From: Motiliproteus sp036960175
Lineage (GTDB): Bacteria; Pseudomonadota; Gammaproteobacteria; Pseudomonadales; Balneatricaceae
Direction: 5' to 3'
NCBI GenBank assembly: GCA_036960175.1
Contig: JBALWH010000002.1
Location: forward strand, 152,249 to 216,248
DNA: 64,000 bases
Part shown: positions 8,306 to 17,595 of the stretch, in pieces
Layout of the letters: the number at the start of each line of letters is the position of its first letter
Position numbering within the stretch: the first letter of the stretch is position 1
The notes under the pieces: generated by a model
What the model was told of the DNA's origin: nothing
What the model saw: only the letters and a program-made list of their open reading frames with translations
The model's database searches: none
Position numbers and translations under genes: made by a program

Positions 8306-9680
8306 AGGCTGTGTACTGGTCGTAGAAGACGATGTCGATCTTCGCGAGGCACTTTGCGACACCTTAGAGCTGGAAGGCTTTAGTTATCGTCAGGCAGAAT
8401 CTGGCGAAAGTGCCTTGGCACAGCTGTCTGAAATGTCAGTGGACATGGTGATCACTGACGTCAATATGGGAGGTATGGATGGGCACGAGCTGCTCAAGCA
8501 GATCAATCAATTATATCCCTGCATGCCGGTATTGTTGATCACCGCTTACGGGCAGGTGGATCGAGCCGTTGATGCTATTCGTAACGGTGCTGTCGATTAT
8601 TTACTTAAGCCCTTTGAGCCGGAGCAGTTGCTGTCTATCGTCTCGCGCTATGTTACGAGTGCTTTGAACGAAACAAATGCGGTGGAGCCTATTGCTGAAG
8701 AGGCTTCCAGTAAACAGCTTTTGCAGCTTGCCCGACGCGTAGCGCAGACCGACTCTACGGTGCTGGTTATGGGTGAAAGCGGCACCGGTAAAGAGGTGTT
8801 GGCACAATATATACATCGCCATTCCGGTCGCGCTCATAAACCCTTCGTGGCTATAAACTGTGCTGCAATTCCTGAAAACATGATGGAAGCAACGCTCTTT
8901 GGGCATGAAAAAGGGGCTTTTACCGGTGCCTATTCCAGTATGCCCGGCAAGTTTGAGCAGGCCGATGGTGGGACTTTGCTGCTGGATGAGATCTCGGAGA
9001 TGGATCTCAGTCTGCAGGCCAAACTATTGCGGGTATTGCAAGAGCAAGAAGTGGAACGCATCGGTGGCCGCAAGGTGATTAAGTTGAATGTGCGGGTGCT
9101 GGCAACGACTAACCGGGATCTGGCCAGTGAAGTTGCCGCCGGAAATTTCCGTGAAGATCTTTATTATCGTATTAATATATTTCCCTTGCAGTGGTTGTCG
9201 TTGCGCGAGCGTCCAGCGGATTTGATTCCACTGGCCAAGCGTTTGCTGAAGATTCATGGGCTGAAAATGAACCGTGGTGTTGTGACCATGGATGCGTCTG
9301 CCGAGCAGCAGTTGCTAGCGCATAATTGGCCTGGCAACGTACGGGAGCTAGAAAACGCGATCCAGCGTTCATTGATATTGCAGCAGGGCTCGGTGATTAG
9401 CGCTCAGGATCTGTGTATTCATCCTTCTGCTATTCAGCAGTCCGTTAATCTTAGCGCGGTGTTGCCGCAGGAGAGTATTGCTGACGACGAGTCGGCCGGG
9501 CAGCTAGGCGGTGATCTGAAGCAGCGGGAATATCAATTGATTATTGAAGCCTTGAAGTCGACTAATGGCAGTCGTAAAGAAGCCGCAGAGAAGCTAGGAA
9601 TCAGCCCCCGTACTTTGCGCTATAAGCTAGCGCAAATGCGGGAATCGGGTCTTGATATTGATGCCTTGCTGAAGGGCTGA
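8298..9680 (+). CDS. fleR: Sigma-54-dependent response regulator FleR
   Basis: NtrC-type response regulator partnered with FleS. The start at the ATG 8298 lies inside the end of fleS and yields MTKGCVLVVEDD, the normal receiver N-terminus; a longer frame from 8187 would add 37 unconserved residues. The receiver has the phospho-acceptor Asp54 (VITDVNMGG). The AAA+ domain has GESGTGKE and GAFTGA motifs, and the C-terminus has a Fis-type helix-turn-helix. The protein is 460 residues, close to the family norm. It ends the fleQSR operon. Confidence 0.95.
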   Translation: MTKGCVLVVEDDVDLREALCDTLELEGFSYRQAESGESALAQLSEMSVDMVITDVNMGGMDGHELLKQINQLYPCMPVLLITAYGQVDRAVDAIRNGAVDYLLKPFEPEQLLSIVSRYVTSALNETNAVEPIAEEASSKQLLQLARRVAQTDSTVLVMGESGTGKEVLAQYIHRHSGRAHKPFVAINCAAIPENMMEATLFGHEKGAFTGAYSSMPGKFEQADGGTLLLDEISEMDLSLQAKLLRVLQEQEVERIGGRKVIKLNVRVLATTNRDLASEVAAGNFREDLYYRINIFPLQWLSLRERPADLIPLAKRLLKIHGLKMNRGVVTMDASAEQQLLAHNWPGNVRELENAIQRSLILQQGSVISAQDLCIHPSAIQQSVNLSAVLPQESIADDESAGQLGGDLKQREYQLIIEALKSTNGSRKEAAEKLGISPRTLRYKLAQMRESGLDIDALLKG

Positions 9681-9721
9681 GTTGACGTGGTTCTATAAAG
9701 AGGGGCGTTAACGAGAGTGGT

Positions 9722-10237
9722 TTAAACTCTGGTCCCTGCTTTAGAACCTTCGCGATCGCTTGTCAGGCGGATAAACATCTCCAGCCAAAGTCTGACTTGG
9801 TCAGCGCTTTGGTGTTCGTTAAGGTCTAACATGCTGATGCAATCCTGGCGGCATTGTTCTCGCTCAGTTGCGGGTATCGTCGCCATCAGTTCGGCGGCGG
9901 GTCTCAGCTTCAGGTCGTATTCTCGATCCATACTCTCGCAGACCCTAGTTAGCGCCTGTTCCGCCATATCAGGGTCTACGCAGTAGAGGGGGTTGTCTTC
10001 CAAATCCAGCTGCAGCTCTTCCATAATCGATTTCGGGCTATGCCCTTCGTGAATCAATATATCTGGATCTGTTTCTAAAATATCCCCTTGTTCGTATAAC
10101 TGGTCTAGCCAGTCTTCGTCCGGGCTGATCAATGATGACTTGATCTCGCCACTGCTCAGACTCCAGGCTGCCTCTATGGGGAAGGCATCGTCCTCGTAAC
10201 TGCTCATTTCAAAAGCTATGATCAACGGGTACTTCAT
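9722..10237 (-). CDS. Hypothetical protein, possible degenerate exonuclease fold
   Basis: A 171-residue acidic protein that I do not recognise with certainty. The start (MKYPLIIAFEMSSYED) followed by a PIEAAWSL strand and a SLISPDEDW segment recalls the first strands of DnaQ-like 3'-5' exonucleases, where a D-x-E motif would stand. Here the first acidic residue is replaced (AFE), so an inactive relative or a chance likeness are both possible. It is convergent with fleR, with 41 nt between the stops, and is divergent from acs. Its acidic, single-domain make-up suggests a soluble cytoplasmic protein. Confidence 0.7.
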   Translation of the reverse strand: MKYPLIIAFEMSSYEDDAFPIEAAWSLSSGEIKSSLISPDEDWLDQLYEQGDILETDPDILIHEGHSPKSIMEELQLDLEDNPLYCVDPDMAEQALTRVCESMDREYDLKLRPAAELMATIPATEREQCRQDCISMLDLNEHQSADQVRLWLEMFIRLTSDREGSKAGTRV

Positions 10238-10592
10238 ATCTTCTATACTCTGTGTTCTGTTGTTTTATACTGGACGTTTAGCCGCTAAACAGGGGGTATT
10301 AGTCACTTAGTTTGTTTAAAGTAGACCAATGTCTTACTCCGCGTAGACCAATGTCTAATTAAGGCGGTGAGGCCTAATGAGGTTAAATCTACTTCCTAAG
10401 CCGAAGATAATAAAGCTGATCCCAGAGAAGGATGCAAGAACGGCAATAATAAGGGTTATCACCGAGGTCTATTAGGGCATCGGTGACAAGACCCATAACA
10501 ATAAGAGCCCCCCCCATCCAAGTTGAATTATAACGGTTGGAGGAGGACTCATTGGCTATTTCCACAAAAGGATTAATACAAAGGGCATCACC
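10238..10592. other. Intergenic region upstream of acs
   Basis: This 355-bp stretch holds the direct repeat at 10321-10356 that is the best candidate for a CrbR operator. It also has a run of eight C at 10508-10515. On the minus strand a short frame (about 10355-10462) would encode a hydrophobic helix (ITLIIAVLASF then FIIFGLG), out of frame with another hydrophobic stretch just upstream; this could be a broken small membrane gene. No clear -10/-35 pair was picked for acs. The acs ATG follows a weak ribosome site. Confidence 0.5.
10321..10356 (+). repeat. Tandem direct repeat, candidate CrbR operator for acs
   Basis: GTAGACCAATGTCT occurs twice without mismatch, at 10321-10334 and 10343-10356. 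The spacing start to start is 22 bp, about two helical turns. Each copy contains the partly palindromic core AGAC-CAAT-GTCT. The pair lies about 237 bp ahead of acs. Two identical in-phase sites are typical of a dimeric LuxR-type activator, and the crbR gene is immediately downstream of acs. Confidence 0.55.
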
Positions 10593-12551
10593 ATGAGCGA
10601 TATTAAAGTATATCCAGTCAAACCAGAGTTTGCAGCTGGGGCGCATATCAATGAAGAAACCTACAATAAGATGTATGCGCAGTCTGTTGACAGTCCCGAT
10701 GAGTTTTGGGGCGAGCAAGGTAAACGCCTAGACTGGATCAAACCGTATACCAAGGTTAAAAATACCTCATTCGATCCACATAACGTCGATATCCGTTGGT
10801 ACGAAGACGGTACACTGAACGCTTCCGCCAACTGTCTTGATCGTCACCTGGAAACTCGTGGTGATCAGGTTGCCATCATCTGGGAAGGTGACGACCCTAG
10901 CGAAGATGAAAAAATCACTTATCGTCAGCTGCATGAGCGCGTATGTCGTTTTTCTAATGCACTGAAGAATCAGGGTGTGGTCAAGGGTGATGTAGTTACT
11001 CTGTATATGCCAATGATTCCTGAAGCCGCTGTTGCCATGTTGGCCTGTGCCCGTATCGGTGCGGTTCACTCTATCGTTTTTGGTGGTTTCTCTGCAGACG
11101 CATTGGCAAGTCGTATTGTTGGCGCTAACTCCAAGATTGTTGTTACCTCTGACTTCTCTCTGCGTGGTGGTAAGGTTGTTCCTCTTAAGGCTAACGTTGA
11201 CGAGGCTCTGACCAATCCTGCTGCTGCCAAGTGTATTGACAGCGTTGTTGTAGTAAAGCGTACCGGCGATGATCTGGCCTGGCACGATCACCGTGATGTC
11301 TGGTTTGACGAGATCTGTGCTGCAGCTTCTACTGACTGCCCTGCAGAAGAAATGAATGCTGAAGATCCGCTGTTTATTCTTTACACGTCTGGCTCAACCG
11401 GTCAGCCAAAAGGTTTGAAGCACACTACGGGTGGTTACATGGTTTACGCAGCCATGACTCACGAGTATGTATTCGATTATAAAGATGGCGATGTCTACTG
11501 GTGTACTGCTGATGTGGGTTGGGTAACTGGCCACAGCTACATCGTATACGGACCTCTGGCTAACGGCGCTACCACCCTGATGTTTGAAGGTGTGCCTAAC
11601 TACCCTGACAATTCTCGTTTTGGCCGTGTCATTGAGAAGCACAAGGTCAACCAATTCTATACCGCTCCTACGGCTATTCGTGCACTAATGCAGCAGGGCG
11701 AAGATGTATTGGGTAATGCCGATCTGTCTACTCTGCGTGTTCTGGGATCAGTTGGTGAGCCAATTAACCCGGAAGCATGGGATTGGTATCACCGTATTGT
11801 TGGTACTAAAAACTGCCCGATTGTTGATACCTGGTGGCAAACAGAGACCGGCGGCATCATGATCGTACCTCTACCGGGTGCGACTGCGGCTAAGCCTGGT
11901 TCTGCCACTCGTCCTTTCTTCGGCGTACAACCTGCGTTGTTGGATGGCGAAGGTGTACCTCAGGAAGGTGTTGCCGATGGTAACCTAGTAATTACCGACT
12001 CCTGGCCTGCTCAGGCGCGCTCTATCTGGGGTGATCATGAGCGCTTTACCCAGACGTACTTCTCAACCTTTAAAGGCGTCTACACCACCGGTGACGGAGC
12101 TCGTCGTGATGAAGATGGTTATTACTGGATCACGGGACGTGTGGACGATGTAATCAACGTATCTGGTCACCGTATGGGTACGGCTGAAGTTGAGTCTGCA
12201 CTGGTTGCGCACAAAGCTGTTGCGGAAGCTGCCGTTGTGGGTTATCCCCATGAAATAAAAGGTCAAGGCATCTACGTTTACGTGACTCTGCAGTCTGGTT
12301 TCGAAGCTTCTGATGAGTTGCTGAAAGAGCTGCGTACTTGGGTTCGTTCTGAGATTGGTCCCATAGCCTCTCCAGACCTGATCCAATTTGCGCCGGGTCT
12401 GCCTAAAACTCGCTCTGGTAAAATCATGCGTCGTATCTTGCGTAAGGTTGCTGAGGATGATTTTGATGCTTTGGGTGATACCTCAACCCTGGCTGATCCT
12501 AGCGTAGTCGATGATCTGATTGAAAATCGTTGTAACCGCAGTAAAAGCTAA
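10593..12551 (+). CDS. acs: Acetyl-CoA synthetase (AMP-forming)
   Basis: Activates acetate to acetyl-CoA through acetyl-AMP, feeding the TCA cycle and glyoxylate shunt. The 652-residue length equals the family norm. The AMP-binding motif YTSGSTGQPKG is present, and the C-terminal PKTRSGKIMRR contains Lys610, equivalent to the acetylation-sensitive catalytic lysine of other Acs proteins. Codon choice is strongly biased to GGT, CGT, CTG and GTT, more so than in the flagellar genes, which suggests high expression. A strong terminator follows. The adjoining crbR/crbS and symporter genes make an acetate uptake and activation module. Confidence 0.97.
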   Translation: MSDIKVYPVKPEFAAGAHINEETYNKMYAQSVDSPDEFWGEQGKRLDWIKPYTKVKNTSFDPHNVDIRWYEDGTLNASANCLDRHLETRGDQVAIIWEGDDPSEDEKITYRQLHERVCRFSNALKNQGVVKGDVVTLYMPMIPEAAVAMLACARIGAVHSIVFGGFSADALASRIVGANSKIVVTSDFSLRGGKVVPLKANVDEALTNPAAAKCIDSVVVVKRTGDDLAWHDHRDVWFDEICAAASTDCPAEEMNAEDPLFILYTSGSTGQPKGLKHTTGGYMVYAAMTHEYVFDYKDGDVYWCTADVGWVTGHSYIVYGPLANGATTLMFEGVPNYPDNSRFGRVIEKHKVNQFYTAPTAIRALMQQGEDVLGNADLSTLRVLGSVGEPINPEAWDWYHRIVGTKNCPIVDTWWQTETGGIMIVPLPGATAAKPGSATRPFFGVQPALLDGEGVPQEGVADGNLVITDSWPAQARSIWGDHERFTQTYFSTFKGVYTTGDGARRDEDGYYWITGRVDDVINVSGHRMGTAEVESALVAHKAVAEAAVVGYPHEIKGQGIYVYVTLQSGFEASDELLKELRTWVRSEIGPIASPDLIQFAPGLPKTRSGKIMRRILRKVAEDDFDALGDTSTLADPSVVDDLIENRCNRSKS

Positions 12552-12665
12552 CCACTGCGTTATTTGCGCGGCAGCGACCTGATGTTGGGTCTCTGTCGTG
12601 ATCTGATTTGGTCCGAAAGGCGTTATCCTCTGGCTCAGAGATAATTCCAGTCGTCCCTATCTATG

Positions 12666-12706
12666 AAAACTCCCCTTAGTTCTTTACACTGTGGGGAGTT
12701 TTTTTT
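12666..12706 (+). terminator. Rho-independent terminator after acs
   Basis: AAAACTCCCC pairs with GGGGAGTTTT around a 17-nt loop, and the stem runs into a tract of eight T. It separates acs from crbR, so crbR probably has its own promoter in 12707-12792. Confidence 0.85.
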
Positions 12707-12792
12707 GAAGGGCTTTTGCTTCCAATGGGTTAGTCCATATGTGGCAGTTCGTATTAGCGCTTCTTATCATAGAACGGCGAGGGAGTTAACGG

Positions 12793-13458
12793 ATGCAACT
12801 GGCACAGAAAATTATTATTGCCGACGACCACCCGCTATTTAGGGCCGCCTTGAAACAGGCGGTTACCCAGGCAGTCCCTGATGTAGAGGTCATTGAGTAT
12901 GACTCTCTGACGGCTTTGCAGGAAACTGTAAGCAACCATAAAGATGCTGATCTTGTTCTTTTAGACCTTCATATGCCCGGCACCAACGGCTTCACAGGCT
13001 TAGTGTACCTACGCGGGCAGAACCCCAGTATGCCGGTAGTCGTGGTTTCCGGCAGTGAGGAGCCGCGAGTCATGAAGCGCGCGATTGAATATGGGGCCTC
13101 TGGATTTATTCCCAAGTCGGCCCCGCTAGATGTTATTTCTGCGGCCATAATCTCTGTGTTGGAAGGTGAGGTGTGGTTGCCACAGGAAGTGGCAGACAGC
13201 GGTGACGACGTCACTGATGAGGATGCTGAATTTGCCGCTAAGGTGGCTTCTCTTACGCCGCAGCAGTTTCGAGTGTTAATGATGTTGACAGAAGGTCTGC
13301 TGAATAAACAGATAGCCTATGAGCTCAGTGTCAGTGAAGCCACTATTAAAGCTCATGTGACCGCCATTCTTCGAAAGCTGGGTGTGCACAGTCGCACTCA
13401 GGCTGTTATTGAGGCTAGTCGTTTGGGTGTTGAGGCACCTAAAACTGAAATGAGCTGA
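12793..13458 (+). CDS. crbR: LuxR-family response regulator, CrbR/ErdR type
   Basis: A two-component response regulator of 221 residues: receiver domain (1-125) with phospho-acceptor Asp58 (LVLLDLHMPG), and a LuxR/GerE helix-turn-helix (about 150-215) with the usual SLTPQQFRVL start and SEATIKAHV recognition region. In Vibrio and Pseudomonas the regulator in this setting, CrbR (also ErdR), pairs with the transporter-like kinase CrbS and activates acs and acetate transport. The presence of acs upstream and crbS directly downstream in convergent orientation supports the call. The start ATG is preceded by GAGGGAG. Confidence 0.88.
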   Translation: MQLAQKIIIADDHPLFRAALKQAVTQAVPDVEVIEYDSLTALQETVSNHKDADLVLLDLHMPGTNGFTGLVYLRGQNPSMPVVVVSGSEEPRVMKRAIEYGASGFIPKSAPLDVISAAIISVLEGEVWLPQEVADSGDDVTDEDAEFAAKVASLTPQQFRVLMMLTEGLLNKQIAYELSVSEATIKAHVTAILRKLGVHSRTQAVIEASRLGVEAPKTEMS

Positions 13459-13477
13459 TATACAGCAGCGTAATTCT

Positions 13478-13512
13478 AAACCGGGCGGCGTTGACACCGA
13501 CCCGGTTTTTTT
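13478..13512 (+). terminator. Rho-independent terminator after crbR
   Basis: AAACCGGG pairs with CCCGGTTT, followed by a run of seven T. It lies 20 nt after the crbR stop in the convergent gap with crbS. The stem could also work weakly in the opposite direction. Confidence 0.8.
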
Positions 13513-13665
13513 ATGCCCGGCACAAAACTGCTCCTGCGTTTTGCCGCATTTCCCACGTCCCTGTGGGTTATATGCCGAAAGGAGGCAGGAAGGGCGTTTT
13601 GGCGACTCAGCCATAAAGTCTAACGGTTTCCCTGATTAGGCTATGGGCGAATGGATATCTTGCCG

Positions 13666-16600
13666 TTAACGGCGAGCGAGTACCGTTGTCATTATGGCCC
13701 GCAGTGCGGCGGGTTTCATCGGTTTATGTAGCATCTGGGCTCCGGATTTTGCCACTTCTTCCTGTACTTCACTCGTTCGGTCGGCAGTAATGACGATTGA
13801 GGGTATCGGCGTGTCCCAGAGTTTCGCTAGCCCTGTCAGTGCCATGACTCCGGTCTGGGTTTCGCTGAGATGATAATCAGCCAGGATGATATCGGGTTTG
13901 AAATCTGTGTCGTTACAGATCGTCAGAGCATCCGCTTCACTGAGGGCGCCTTTTACCTCACAGTTCCAGCCTTTTAGCAGCGCTGACATGCCTTCAAGAA
14001 TATTCGGTTCGTTGTCGATGCAGAGTACCTTCATGCCAGCCAGGTTACTGTGGCGCTTGGTGCCTGCGCCTTTGGTGCGGCGTTGAATTACCTTGGTTGC
14101 GTCACCCAGGGGAATGTTTATGCTGAATACGGTGCCGCTGCCCGGCCATGATCTTACTTTCAGCGGGTGCCCTAGCATTCGGGCTATGCGTTCGGTAATG
14201 GCCAGACCTAACCCTAACCCTCTTACTTGAGAGTGCTTAGGGTTGTCGATGCGGCGGAATTCTTCAAATACTTCTTTGATTTTGTTATCTGGAATGCCAA
14301 CACCGGTATCCCAGACTTCAATTAGAAGAAAATCGCCTCTGCGTCGGCAACCCAGTAGGATTTTTCCAGACTGGGTATAACGAATGGCGTTGGAGAGGAA
14401 ATTCCGCAGTACTCGGCGCAGCAGTTGTTGATCGCTGTGGATGACGCAATTGCAGTTGACGCTGCGAAATTCCAGCTTCTTTTCCTTGGCTAGCGCAGTA
14501 AATTCCGCCTGTAGAGTGCCAAATAAACCGCCCAATCGGAAATGGGAAAGGTTAGCTTCCAACGCTCCTGCGTCCAGCTTGGAAATATCCAGCAGGGTAA
14601 TCAGTAATTCTTCGGCGCTCTTTAACGATCCGTCCAAATTGCTCACTAGTTCTGAGGTGCTATCACTATGAGCCTGTTGGGAAAGGGCAGAAACAAATAA
14701 TCTGGCTGCGTTCAGGGGTTGTAGCAGGTCATGACTGGCGGCTGCCAGGAAGCGGGTTTTGCCTAGATTGGCCGCATCGGCGTCCCCTTTGGCCTGGCGC
14801 AACTCGTCCTCGATCAGTGCCCGAATAACGTTTTCCTTACGTAATTCTTTGTTAATGGCGGAGATAGCATGGGTTCGTTCGTGGACTCGCTGTTCAAGAT
14901 TTTCATTGGTTTCTTGCAGGGCGATTTCCGCCTTACGGCGTTCGGTTATATCTTGATACAGGGTGAAGTAGCCAAGAATATCGCCGTACTCGCCGACATG
15001 GGGGATGTAGGTTACATCGGCGTAGCGCTCATGGCCGTTACGGGCGGGTAGTTTGGTTTCGAAACGTTCGCGCTCTCCTTTCAATACTCTGTTGATATAA
15101 GGCGAGCGGATTTCATATTCCCGCTCCGAGAGTACCTTGTAGCAAGGGGTGCCGGTGATAGAGTGACGATCCTCGATGCCGAAGGCTTCGGCATAGGCCT
15201 TATTCATAAACAGGAAGCGGCGCTCTTTGTCCAAATAGGCAATCAGCACCGGAACGTTGTCGGTGTAGATTCGGATGCTTTGCTCGCTTTCTCGTAGTGC
15301 TTCTTCGGTGCGTTTGTGAGCAGTAATATCCATGTAGGTGTTAACGTAGCCGCCGCCGGGCATGGGGTTGCCTTGGACTTCTAAAACGGTGCCGTCTTTT
15401 CGGTAGCGAACGTAAGAGTGGGGTTTGCCGGCAGTCAGTACGGCCAGGCGGCTGGAAACCTGCTCTTCAATATTGCCGGGGCTGTACTCGCCCATTTTGG
15501 CGTTATAGCGGAATATTTCGGCGGCGGGGCGGCCCACGCAGATGAGTCCTTCCGGGTAGTCGAACATCTCTGAATAGCGACGATTCCAAGCGACTAGCCG
15601 CAGTTGTTGATCGACTACGCTGATGCCCTGGTTGATGTTCTCAATGGTCGATTGCAGTAACGCGCGGTTGAATTGTAGAACCTGTGAGGCTTCGTCGACG
15701 ATGCTGACCACGTCCCCTAGCTGCATGTCCTTACCGCGCAAGGTGGAAGCAATCAGAATGCGGGCAGAGGATGCGCCTATGACACCGGCTAGCAGGCGTT
15801 CGGTAAAACTGATGAGGTCAGCATTGGCTTTGTCTCCGGAAAGGGGAGGGTCTTCGGCCCGTTGCAAGGAATAACCGGTAAAGGCGTGTTGTGTCTTGTT
15901 GACGCCAAGAAAGCGTTCCGCCAGTAGTTGCAGGTCGCCCACCGTGGTGGTGCCGCTGATGGAGTGATCATCGCCTTCACCATAACTGCCATGGGCATCG
16001 ACGTAGGTGCTGGCTTGAATGCGATCGATTAGCCGTTGGGAGGAAAAGTGGCTGACCAGGATGTACAGGGTGATATTGGTTACTAAGCTCCAGAAGGTGC
16101 AGTGGGTCAAAGGGTCTGCGAATTGCAGTCCGAACAGCGCATCCGGGCGCAGCCATTCAGACGCCCATAGCGCTTCGGATATTTGTTCGGGGATTAGTCC
16201 GGCGTTGCTCATCGTGGGGATAACTAAGGTATAGAGCCAAACCAGGCTGCCAGAAATTATGCCTGCTAGCGCCCCCTTCCTGGAGCCTCCTTTCCAAGTG
16301 ACAGCGCCGAAAATAGCCGGTGCAAACTGGGCGACGGCGACAAAGGCCAGCAGCCCGAAAGAGGCTAGGCTTTCTTCTTCTCCGAGTATCCGATAATAAA
16401 AGTAGGCCAGCAGCATCAGGTTGACGATAGTGAGTCGACGTACTTTTAGTAAGAAGGCTCCTAAGTCTTTTCTCTCGGATAGTTTGAGCCAGGAGATACG
16501 CAGTAGCATGGGCATGACAATATCGTTACAGACCATAGTGCTGAGGGTGATAGTGGCAACGATGACCATGGAGGTAGCCGCAGAAAGGCCTCCGATAAAG

Positions 16601-17595
16601 GCGAATAGCGCCAGATTTTGGTTGCCCCCGAATAGCGGCAGGCTCAGCACAAAGGTGTCAGCGTTCACATCGCCATTGGGGAAGGTGAGCATGCCTGCAG
16701 TGGCAATAGGAAGCACGAATAAACTCGCTAAAATCAGGTAGATAGGGAAAACCCATCGCGCAGTTTTAAGGTCTTTAGGGTCGGCGTTTTCTACCACGGC
16801 GACATGGAATTGTCGTGGTAAGCAGATGACAGCGATAGCCGCTAGCAAGGTTTCGGTCAAGAAGCTGTTTTGGGTGAAATCACGGTGGAAGTTTTTGTTG
16901 CTGGCCAGCTCCTCGGCAGCTTTGGTAAATAAATCATTAAAGCCATCGAAGATGCCAAAGGTAACAAATAGCCCGACCGCGATAAAGGCTGCTAGCTTGA
17001 CGATGGACTCAAAAGCGATCGCTAGTACGATGCCTTCATGGTGCTCGGTGGCGTCAATATGGCGGGTCCCGAACAGAATGGAAAAAAGGGCCATCAGTAA
17101 CGCCACGAACAGGGCGGTATCGCTACCGGCGGCAGCGGCAGTAGCGTCGCTGCCGGATAGGGCATTAAAACTGATGGCCACCGCTTTCAGCTGCAGGGCG
17201 ATGTAAGGCACGATGCCCAATACCGCGATACAGGTGACTAATACCGCCAAACTCTGGCTTTTGCCGTAGCGTGAGGCGATGAAGTCAGAGATGGTGGTGA
17301 TGTTTTGCTGTTTGCTGACCCGAATGATCTTGATAAATACCTGCCAGCCGATGACGAAAGTGATAATCGGGCCTAGGTAGGTGGCAAGAAACTCCCAGCC
17401 GCTGCTGGAGGCTCGGCCGACGGCACCATAGAAGGTCCAGGAGGTGGCGTAAACGGCAAGGGAAAGGCTGTAAACCAAGGGTCTGGTTTTGGAGTTGAGT
17501 AGCTCTTTGGCATGGTTGTCGCCGTAATAAGCTATGGCAAATAATAGGCCTACGTAGCTTAGCGAGATAATGATAATAAACCAGCCGTCAAGCAT
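13666..17595 (-). CDS. crbS: Transporter-kinase fusion CrbS (SSS domain, PAS, histidine kinase, receiver)
   Basis: A 1309-residue hybrid histidine kinase. The first ~510 residues form a sodium:solute symporter-like membrane domain with about 13 hydrophobic helices. It is followed by a linker region, two PAS domains (about 640-890), a coiled coil, a HisKA domain with the His in SHDLLQPLNAARLF, a HATPase with GLGLGLAI, and a C-terminal receiver (about 1190-1305) with IILADYHL holding the acceptor Asp. This is the architecture of CrbS/MxtR, which controls acs and acetate use. It probably phosphorylates CrbR. GGGAGT precedes the ATG. It is divergent from the symporter genes. Whether the membrane domain transports acetate, senses it, or both, cannot be told from sequence. 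Confidence 0.93.
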   Translation of the reverse strand: MLDGWFIIIISLSYVGLLFAIAYYGDNHAKELLNSKTRPLVYSLSLAVYATSWTFYGAVGRASSSGWEFLATYLGPIITFVIGWQVFIKIIRVSKQQNITTISDFIASRYGKSQSLAVLVTCIAVLGIVPYIALQLKAVAISFNALSGSDATAAAAGSDTALFVALLMALFSILFGTRHIDATEHHEGIVLAIAFESIVKLAAFIAVGLFVTFGIFDGFNDLFTKAAEELASNKNFHRDFTQNSFLTETLLAAIAVICLPRQFHVAVVENADPKDLKTARWVFPIYLILASLFVLPIATAGMLTFPNGDVNADTFVLSLPLFGGNQNLALFAFIGGLSAATSMVIVATITLSTMVCNDIVMPMLLRISWLKLSERKDLGAFLLKVRRLTIVNLMLLAYFYYRILGEEESLASFGLLAFVAVAQFAPAIFGAVTWKGGSRKGALAGIISGSLVWLYTLVIPTMSNAGLIPEQISEALWASEWLRPDALFGLQFADPLTHCTFWSLVTNITLYILVSHFSSQRLIDRIQASTYVDAHGSYGEGDDHSISGTTTVGDLQLLAERFLGVNKTQHAFTGYSLQRAEDPPLSGDKANADLISFTERLLAGVIGASSARILIASTLRGKDMQLGDVVSIVDEASQVLQFNRALLQSTIENINQGISVVDQQLRLVAWNRRYSEMFDYPEGLICVGRPAAEIFRYNAKMGEYSPGNIEEQVSSRLAVLTAGKPHSYVRYRKDGTVLEVQGNPMPGGGYVNTYMDITAHKRTEEALRESEQSIRIYTDNVPVLIAYLDKERRFLFMNKAYAEAFGIEDRHSITGTPCYKVLSEREYEIRSPYINRVLKGERERFETKLPARNGHERYADVTYIPHVGEYGDILGYFTLYQDITERRKAEIALQETNENLEQRVHERTHAISAINKELRKENVIRALIEDELRQAKGDADAANLGKTRFLAAASHDLLQPLNAARLFVSALSQQAHSDSTSELVSNLDGSLKSAEELLITLLDISKLDAGALEANLSHFRLGGLFGTLQAEFTALAKEKKLEFRSVNCNCVIHSDQQLLRRVLRNFLSNAIRYTQSGKILLGCRRRGDFLLIEVWDTGVGIPDNKIKEVFEEFRRIDNPKHSQVRGLGLGLAITERIARMLGHPLKVRSWPGSGTVFSINIPLGDATKVIQRRTKGAGTKRHSNLAGMKVLCIDNEPNILEGMSALLKGWNCEVKGALSEADALTICNDTDFKPDIILADYHLSETQTGVMALTGLAKLWDTPIPSIVITADRTSEVQEEVAKSGAQMLHKPMKPAALRAIMTTVLARR

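Noticed and set aside
10377..10475. A 32-codon plus-strand frame in the acs leader
   Set aside because: It is short, has no recognisable motif and only a weak ribosome site. A leader peptide is possible but unsupported.
13662..13673. Perfect palindrome GCCGTTAACGGC at the end of crbS
   Set aside because: It spans the crbS stop codon, has no loop and no T tract, and is short enough to be chance.
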